Below are positions 10,301 to 19,300 of a stretch of 34,743 bases of DNA, piece by piece (position 1 is the stretch's first letter; each line of letters opens with the position of its first letter). A program made the translations under genes and the position numbers. The notes under the pieces are model-generated. The model worked only from the letters and a program-made list of their open reading frames with translations. It ran no database searches and was not told where the DNA came from. This DNA comes from Priapulus caudatus (lineage: Eukaryota; Priapulida; Priapulimorpha; Priapulimorphida; Priapulidae), in assembly GCF_000485595.1 (NCBI RefSeq), contig NW_014577395.1:106430-141172 (forward strand). The letters run 5' to 3'.

Positions 10301-13300
10301 ACTTTAGAAAAATGTATCAGCAAGCAAAATATATGTAGTTAGTATGTTGAATAAAATACCAAAACAACTTACAGATTTTAAGCCGGTGTGAAGATATTTA
10401 ACATCTGAGAAACAAAACAAAAAATTATCAGATGGACTTCTAGACGTACCCTTTTCAACTTGTTAATTACACTTCAATAAGTCTAGACAGTCTGCAGCCG
10501 GATATCCGCGCGAAGCGCGCAAACGCCGCGCCAGCGGTAACACTAATACGATTTCGCTGCACCTTCAACATCACCTTACACGGTTTACATATATAACGCA
10601 AGCACCAAATTCGCTGAATTGAGGAGTTCTGGCCATTGCACTACGGGTTTCACTACCCAGGTAGCAGGACATTTCCTAGAAATGCTCCTAATTCGAAGTT
10701 CGCTACTCGGCGCGCTTGGTTTCGTGTAAAAAACGCAGTTGAACTTTGTTGTTTGTTTGTTTTCGTTGATCAGTGTAGTACATATGGCGTGCGATAGACG
10801 GCGCAACGAACGCCGAGGCTATAGGCATAGTAGACTGGTACCCGTTCGCCACCTTTACTCCGGCATATCGCTACACTCACGTAGTGTAGCGTGTGGAACT
10901 GTCGACCGGGTACCAGTCTATATGCACATGGATTGATAGCATGGCGTCTATGTTGTAACCATGGAAAAGTTTCTTATTGTTCGTCGTTTGATTCGTTAAA
11001 TAATGACGAGCCGCAACTGAAATTTTTCTCATCGGAAGGTCATCTAATTAAAAGGAAAGTCGAATTTTGTTATGGGCAGACTAACGACTATAAATAAGTA
11101 TGTAACAAACGTAGATGCAGCTTTACAAATTTGTTTACATACCGGGCGGTGGTCGGTAGCCGTGTTATGTTGAATCTATCATCTTGCAGTGCAGCCTTGA
11201 TCTTGCAGTGCAGACTTGCAGTTATACACTGATATGTACAGTCTTGTCGGTTTATTTACATTACTATCATAGTGACGGGAAGTTGTACTTGCAAGTAGTT
11301 GTAGTGTACGGCAGTTGCTGTATACTGATCCATAGACTGATAGCTAAGGTTAGTAAGGCTGAGAGGGTCTATGTCCCCCGGGGTACTGCAGGAACGTACC
11401 CTGGTACTATCTAATAGTAATATGCCGAACCGTAGTGTACCTCGTCTACTCCACTAACGAGTCTATGGAGTCGCCTACGCCTACTCCCTAACCCAAACCC
11501 GAACCCTAATCCTAACCCTAACCCTAATCCTAACCCTAACTATATCAAATATAGTGACCAGGGTACGTTCCGGTATACCGGACCGTACCCAGGGTACGTT
11601 CCGGCAGTACCCTGGGGGACATAGACCCTATGAGCGTTAGTAAGTGTACTGGGACCGTAAATTAACCCACTAATTCATAATGGCTCATGTAATACAGAAA
11701 TGAATAAACCCTGAATGTTCCAATTATATTTATATACAGGTTATTTTTACTGCCTATAGCCTAGAGTCCTAACATATAATACGATGTATTGCGATGTATG
11801 TGTTTGTGCGCCTTTGTGCATGTATTGCTACGTGTTCTCGGCTTAGCTTAGTCACTCTATGGGTAATCGAGGTGGGAGCGAGTCCCAGTCTATATAGCCT
11901 TTGTCCTTGCAGCCATTTCCATTACTGGGCAAGGTTCGCGAACGCGAGAATTTCGTTAGTCTTTCTGTGATTTCGCGTCACACAGCTCGGTTACGAACAG
12001 AGACATTATGTTTTTATAACAAGTGAACACTGTTCACGTCCCAAATGTCTACCCTCTGTGTCCCCCACTAAAATTGCGGACTGTTCGCTTGCAGCTATGG
12101 ATCCGTGCGCCGGCCAATGGATTCGGCGCACGGATCCATAGCTGCCAGCGCTGCATACTGTCGTAGGACGTTCCCGCGGTCGCGTGCGCCTTGCCGCGGA
12201 ACTGCGCGCAAGATCTGCGCTTAGCGCTTCGGATCAACACATCCTTTCGGCAACGCTTCTCTAGTATCCCGTCTCATCTGGATTTGTGCCATATTCTATA
12301 CATTTATGTAAACCCATTAAATGTTTTCAACACGTCTTAAATGTATGATGCAGCCTAATGAACCATGATTCTTAAAAGCGTTGTGCTTTCTGGCAGAACT
12401 CTATATTCTCCATTACCGTTAGCATGCACATATCTACAATTGCTAGCCGATTACCTTGACTGATAAAGCAGCTGAGCTGGAAGAAATCTTCATTGGAAGT
12501 TGTGGGCTGCTCCTCGTCGCATTCAACACATTTTAATCTGTACAGCTATTAAGTTATATATGTTCACAACTGCTCATAACTTCACACCTTACCCGTAATC
12601 ACTAAAGAGTTATCTATAAACGACTACCACCATTCACTGAGAACAGGCGTATGGAAGTGCAGTCGTACGACATGTAAAACGTCACAGAGATAATCAATGC
12701 ATTAAAGGATACACACTCTCCAACTTCCCACCGAAGTAATGGTCCATGAAAGCTGGCGGTGACGCTGCCGCCACCAACGTACCGTCTGCTGCTGCTGTGA
12801 GTGGAACCTGCTGCTGAAGCACCCTTACCATCTCTGTCCAGCACTCATTTGCATCCTACAACAGGGTGCGAAATTAACGCGAGTCCGGAGTCAAATGCTC
12901 CCTGATTTACTGCCGGACTCCCTGATTTGACATATGCAGGTGTCCGTGTGACTCCCTGTAAAGTTCTGCTATACTAACTAGTTCGTTCCAGAGCACGTCC
13001 TCGTGGAATAACCGTATTTTTTCAGCAAATCTTTAATTTTGAACTTCAGACTACGAACTCCCTCATTTTGCCGCAGAGTCCCTCTTTTTCACGGCAGGGA
13101 ATCCGTTGGACAACCTTGTTCAAAAGGTAATTTCTACCCCTGCTATAACACCAAGAAGCAACGTGACAGTGAACGCGGCACTTCCTATGCAGTCCCGCTC
13201 AGGCGCTCACACTAGGAACTTTATAAAGTGAGCAAGCGTTGCTTAGTACACATCTTCTGATAGGCCTAAAAATATTCAGAACTAGGTATAATGGGTCATA

Positions 13301-16300
13301 TAAAATATCACCCCCATTCTCTAGTGCCACCTCTTTGACCGTATATGAACATAATCAGGAGTTAATTATGACATCATTAATCCATAAGATGATGTGACTC
13401 GTACACCATATGCATATGTGATGTCTTTCACACGAGATAGAACATTACTACTATTAATTAAGGAGAACGGGCAAGGGGTTACAAAATACCAAATGTTTGC
13501 TAGAAGGAAAATGGCGAAGAATTCATGGCATTGGAACAAGTCTGATGTCCACTGTGCATAACCCAGTTAAAATCAGAAGAATAGTAAAGCAGGTATCTCG
13601 GCTTTCATCAATCTTCGGTATTACGTGATTCAGAGAGATGGCATGGTTACACACATACCTGCTGCTGGAATCCTCCATGCTCGGATTTTTCGGCGAACCG
13701 CGGAAATGCCAGATGCATGAAGTGCAGAAGAACTATCGGTGGCAGATCCTGAGACGTCTTCTCCAGTGTATCGAACAGATCCTTCAGCGACGCCGTTATA
13801 GATGCGGCTGGGTTGCTAGCGTCTGCAGGCCTGCCTTGATACCTGTGCATGGGATCATATATATTGTATCAATGTATCAATGTGGCAATTGTATATATAT
13901 ATAATATGATATATATATATATATACATATCAGGAGTAAATAGTCTCAAAGGAGGTTGACACATATTTTCCTGCATTTTTATCGATTTTCCACGTTAAAT
14001 TTTGGCACAAATAAAAACAAATATGTATATGTTCTTGTGATTATTTCGTATGTTTATTATTCGCGCATCTTGAACTGAAATCAGTTTCTAGCACTTTACT
14101 GTCATATTGCTGTAAAGTGTGTTCAAACACAGGGTTGATTCAGAGGCTTTTCGGCATGTTGTCATAGCTATATAGGCGTATTTTGTTGAGGGAGCTGTGG
14201 GAATATGCTGCCCTCCCTATGCAACATCAGTGGACATATTAAGTGATGGTGACCAATAAAGAATTATAAGTTAACAATTATTAGCCACATGCAATGCACT
14301 CCCGATTTATGGTTTTACTACAAACACAACATGACAGCCAGTTTAAAAACACACCACTGCAATATTAGTATGACATTGCATACATGTGTATTTGCATAAT
14401 TAATTATTAAATTTAAGTACTAAATTAATTTAAACACTCAAGTGAGATATAACCACTATGCATTGGATATTGCTGTTAGGTTGGTCAAGCAAATTCGGTT
14501 TGCACGCTGTGCATGCAACTTCAACTACTAAGCTAGCTAGTGTCCACTTTGTAGCATATCATCACTAAGTATATTGTATTCAGGATGAATAATTGCAATG
14601 CTGATTAGCTATAGTTATCTATTAATCACACCAGACAGATGTGTCAATTCTAGTATCCTACCTTTTTAGTGCATCTCTCAGTTCGGGTACGGAGTGCAAG
14701 CACTGTACAGTGGCATTCATATAACAGGTGTTCCCGAGGTTGTTTAGCCCAGCTGGAAGGGACAGCTGCAAATGTGGCACACCAACATCAATACCACACG
14801 TATTCCTACCACTAGCTACTTTGCCACATAATTACAGTTCTTTCATAACTACCTATACTATACTATATATATGTTACTCCACATTCATCATCACTTATCA
14901 GCAAACAATTATGTTCTATGGGGTTCTACTGCAAATACACTAGATATCATCTTGACCATTGATATGTTAAAATATTATGCGGTTTTACATACAGCAGATG
15001 CCAGCTGAGTTTCAGACATATCCTCTACAAACTTGGGCTTTTCCCTAGGCTCTGTAGGTAGTTCTCCTGCACTGCCCATCATCAGAAATAAAGTGCCCTG
15101 GAAACAATAATAGTGAAGCTTGCAATATATGTATCTGAGAAAGACTGCTTTGATACGATACTTGTCACATGATAAGGTTTATGATCAAATTTGATAACAT
15201 TTGACATTCATAACGCTTACATCTTTTATTTTCAAATTTCCCCAGTCGTCATCCTTCAGGACAGCTCCTTTCAACATCACCTATAGTAAACAAAAATAAG
15301 AATGCATTTGTATCGATCACTACTGCAGTACATCCACATTTAATAATTTTGATCATAACTCACAAACATATATTAATTCTATTATAAATTTGCTCATATC
15401 ACACATTTACCGAATAGAATTTATTATGCACATATATGCACCCATTTAAACATTTTTAGTGTAAACCAAACCTTCTGCCGGTCTGGCTCCACACCAGACA
15501 GGGCAAACATCTGTGCTTTGAACAAAACTGGAGGCTCATCCATGTTGCACTCAACATCTTCAAATTTTTCTTTCCCCCACTTAACCTTCACTGAAATAAT
15601 GCATATAAATAGAAATTATAAACACTTATTTCTACAAGTTGCCAAAAGTAACTAGTAGGGTGACATTTAATTCATAGCATAAAAGGAAAAACTGAAAATA
15701 ATGCCATGCAACATGCAAGTTTAGACATCAAAATATTTAGAATAGTTTCAATTTCTGCAGTCACAGCCTTGCACAAAACTTCAAGTACTGGTAGTAGGCG
15801 GTACCCAAATAGTTAATCAAAGGTGTGGATGTTTGAAACGTCGTAATAAATCAAAGCCATATGTGTCAACCCAAAAAAAAAGACAGTATAGTTGCAGGGC
15901 CGTAGTGGCCGCCACGGCAATTTGAAAAAAAAAATTATGCAGGGAACCAAGGAGCAACATATACCAAGGAGATGAAACCCCGAGGGGGGGGAGGGGGGCA
16001 CTCACCCCACATTATGGTAGGTATGTGCCACTGCAAAGTCAAAAATGGGGGGGGGGGCTCCAGGGCCGTATCCAGAGGTTTGGCAGAGGGGGGTTACCAA
16101 AATGGCGATGCGAAGCTTCGCCCGACGCCGCGAAGCGGTGAGTGGGGGAGAGTGCCGGCCAATTTTTTTTGGGTTTTTTAAACATGCTAGATGTTATTTC
16201 CTGGCATCTAGTTCACTTCAATTGTTTGGTTAATTCATACAAAAACAGTGTATATCACCATAACAATATTAACATCAATAAAATAAAATTGAGATTTGTA

Positions 16301-19300
16301 ACAAAACTCGTCTCTGCGGTTGCGGAATTAGACTAATTATTCTCTCGTTGTGGTGATCCATCCAATCTAGATACTAGGATGATGACCTGTGACTCTGAAA
16401 ATTATAGTGTTAACTAAAACGTGTTAGCAGTAGTAGAGTGTTTCAGTAGTTTACAAACCATCAATGAGTTCTTTATCTTAAAAAAACAGTTATAATTACA
16501 TTTGTTAATGGTTACACAAAAAGTAACTTTTATACCATTACAATTTCGACTAGTTAACGACACTGTTACAGGCCGTAGCCAGCTTTAGTATGCGGGGGAG
16601 GGGTTCGTTTTCAATGTTGGCATTTGCTAGCAGGGCGTGTACAGGACTTGCTACAGGGGGGGGGGGTCGAAACTCGTTAACCCAAAGTTGTTCACGCGAG
16701 GGTTGGGCCTGACCCGCCCGACAGGTCGCATGCAGCACGCGTGCCTACCGACCCCCCCGCCCCCTACGCGGGCCCTCCGCCCCCCCGAAATTTTTAAAAC
16801 ATTTAGACGCCCTCAGAATGCGGTTTCTGCCGCGAGCAAGGGGGGTTCGGACTCCCTGGACCCCCCCCACCCTGCTAACGCCCGCTGCTCAGGCGCGAGC
16901 GACCAGACACGGAGCACGCGACGAGCGGGGGAGGGTATGGAGGGGGTGTTCACTGTTCACCCTCCCGCACGATGCGAGATTTTGCAATTATTACACTAAA
17001 ATGAGCGACCTGAGGTGAAATTTCTTTGCAAATTTTCAAAAAAATAGTTTTTGCTTGGGGGCTCGGCGTGGCGGGGGATTCGTTCGAAACCCCCGACCCC
17101 CCTGACTACGGCCTTGTGTTATACCCACTAGTATCACAATACTTGTATTTGTATAGATCCATGTAACGTAGTAAGGACCGAGTAAACAACTGTAGGTCCA
17201 AACATGTTACTAGGTTTAAAATATACTTTTGTTTTTTTATCAACAAGGGCGGGTTACAGAAACCAAATAACCTCCCCGCTGGGTACTGGCCCCTGGGCTC
17301 TGGAAATTAATCAGACGCTAAATGGGCTCCTGAACTAATGTTTTGTTGAATGTGGTATGCTCTGGAACTGGCTATGTTCGAAGATGGGGGTCTCCAGGAA
17401 CTAGGATTTCGTTTGAAAGTTCAATCAGGCGTCATAGTTAAGGACCCATGTTGAAATTAAGGACTTATAAGCACCCTTTCTGGAGCCAAAATAAGCACTT
17501 TTTTACACGATTTTGATAATCAACCAACTACTAAAGTACACTAATAATATTTATATACACAATTGCACAGCAGATTTAATTATTCCGTATTATATATACA
17601 AACAATTCTTACTCTAACTTCGAGAACAGTTATAAAACAATTTATACTGAAATAAATTTAGTGTTGAAAAATAAGGACTTTGAGTACTTTTTAAAGATTT
17701 CAACAACAAAAATAAGTACTATAAGGGCCCTTATTTATTTTGGCAAAATAAGTACTTTATAAAGACTTTGGAAGACCGCTTACGAGAGTCCTGTCAATGG
17801 CTATGACGACTGGACACGTTTAAAAGAGGGGGTCATCCGAACTGTGGGCCGGAACAGTGATTGCCTTTAAAATATTGCTGTACACTTGAACCAATAATTG
17901 TTGTATATTAGCTTAGAGGAGAAAAAACATGACCCGGAGAGAGATGTGAACCACGCACGCGCACGCGCACGCGCACTGCGCACGCACACGCACAACACAC
18001 ACACACACACAGGACAACACACGCACGCACGCGCAGATACAACACACACACGTTGCATGCATGCCTTGACGGCCGGCTTCAACGTATCTGAGTACGATGC
18101 ATCTGGAACAGAAATATTAAAAACTAGGGTCTCCGGAACGCAACAATGTAAGATTCTGCATGGTAACTAAACTTAATGCTCTGAACGAGATATCTAAAAA
18201 TGCAATGCACTGGAACGGAAGTTTAGGGTTAAGGTTGAAAATGGCGCGTCTCTCGCAGCCACATACCTACCATGCAATATATATGAGTGGCCCCCCCTCC
18301 GACCCAGCACGACCCAGTTAAGACTTAACAATGCAATGGTCATATTAGACAAGGTAGATGAACAAAATGTAATTTCAGAATTTGTAAGTTGGCATCCAGG
18401 CAGAAAAGATAAAATTGGAATAAATAAACAAGTGCCGCGGAGCGACAGCGCTCATCTAACGTCTACTGCGTGACTCTGTGGGTGGAGTGGTGGGATTCTA
18501 GTAAACCCTGTTAGTCCCAAATGTGTTCACATACACACCGAAACATGGAATGCCACAGGATGGTATTAGGAACCTTCTCAAAGGAATGTTCATTGGTATC
18601 ATTATGAAAGTTGCCACGAGATGGCACGACGTTTAAGTGTCTTCAGATTAAAGATGGAAGCTCCCATCGTACGTAGTAGCAACAACTATTTGCAAGACAG
18701 AATAGGTAAGCACTCATCCATTTACCTACGCAAGCCTACAGGCTGCAATAGACAAGCTGCCACCTGTAACCAATTAACGCAGGCAAAAACTACACAGTAC
18801 AATAACACATGCACTGGCAGTAGCCACTGGCAGTGGCATACGTTACATGTAACATAACTGACAGTACAAAATGCCATAGAAATTATACGATTTAAGGAGC
18901 ATAAACCTTCTTTAACCAAATTTAGCTTTTGAAATTTCAATGTGACGTAAGCCTCATACATCCAGGCATGTATAGATTCTACTAGCAAACCGCGCAGTCA
19001 AATTCTTTCTAACAGACAGTCACAAATCCTGTTTAACCCTCTCTGAGGGTCAAAAGGTTATCGTGACACTTACTCTTCGCATGTCAGCAGAAAGTAGATT
19101 TCATGGTCCTTTCAATAATGCCATAAAAATGCTAGGTCACCGCTGAAACAAAAAAGTTTTCAATCGCTCCGTCACACCATGTCCTCAGAAATGTCTAAAT
19201 CTGCCCTGGCCCATTGACCTTGACCTGTGACCTCCCAATTTCGGCACAGTGAATGGCTTTTCCACCATGATGCCTATACACCGACTATCACGAGCTAGGT

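Noticed and set aside
16637-17018. 120- and 66-codon Pro/Arg-rich frames
   Set aside because: They follow from long C and G runs in a GC-rich TIR element; composition explains them.
18361-18410. Alternative USP14 start MPTYKF on the - strand near 18395
   Set aside because: The frame hits a stop after six codons and has no GT at the needed phase.
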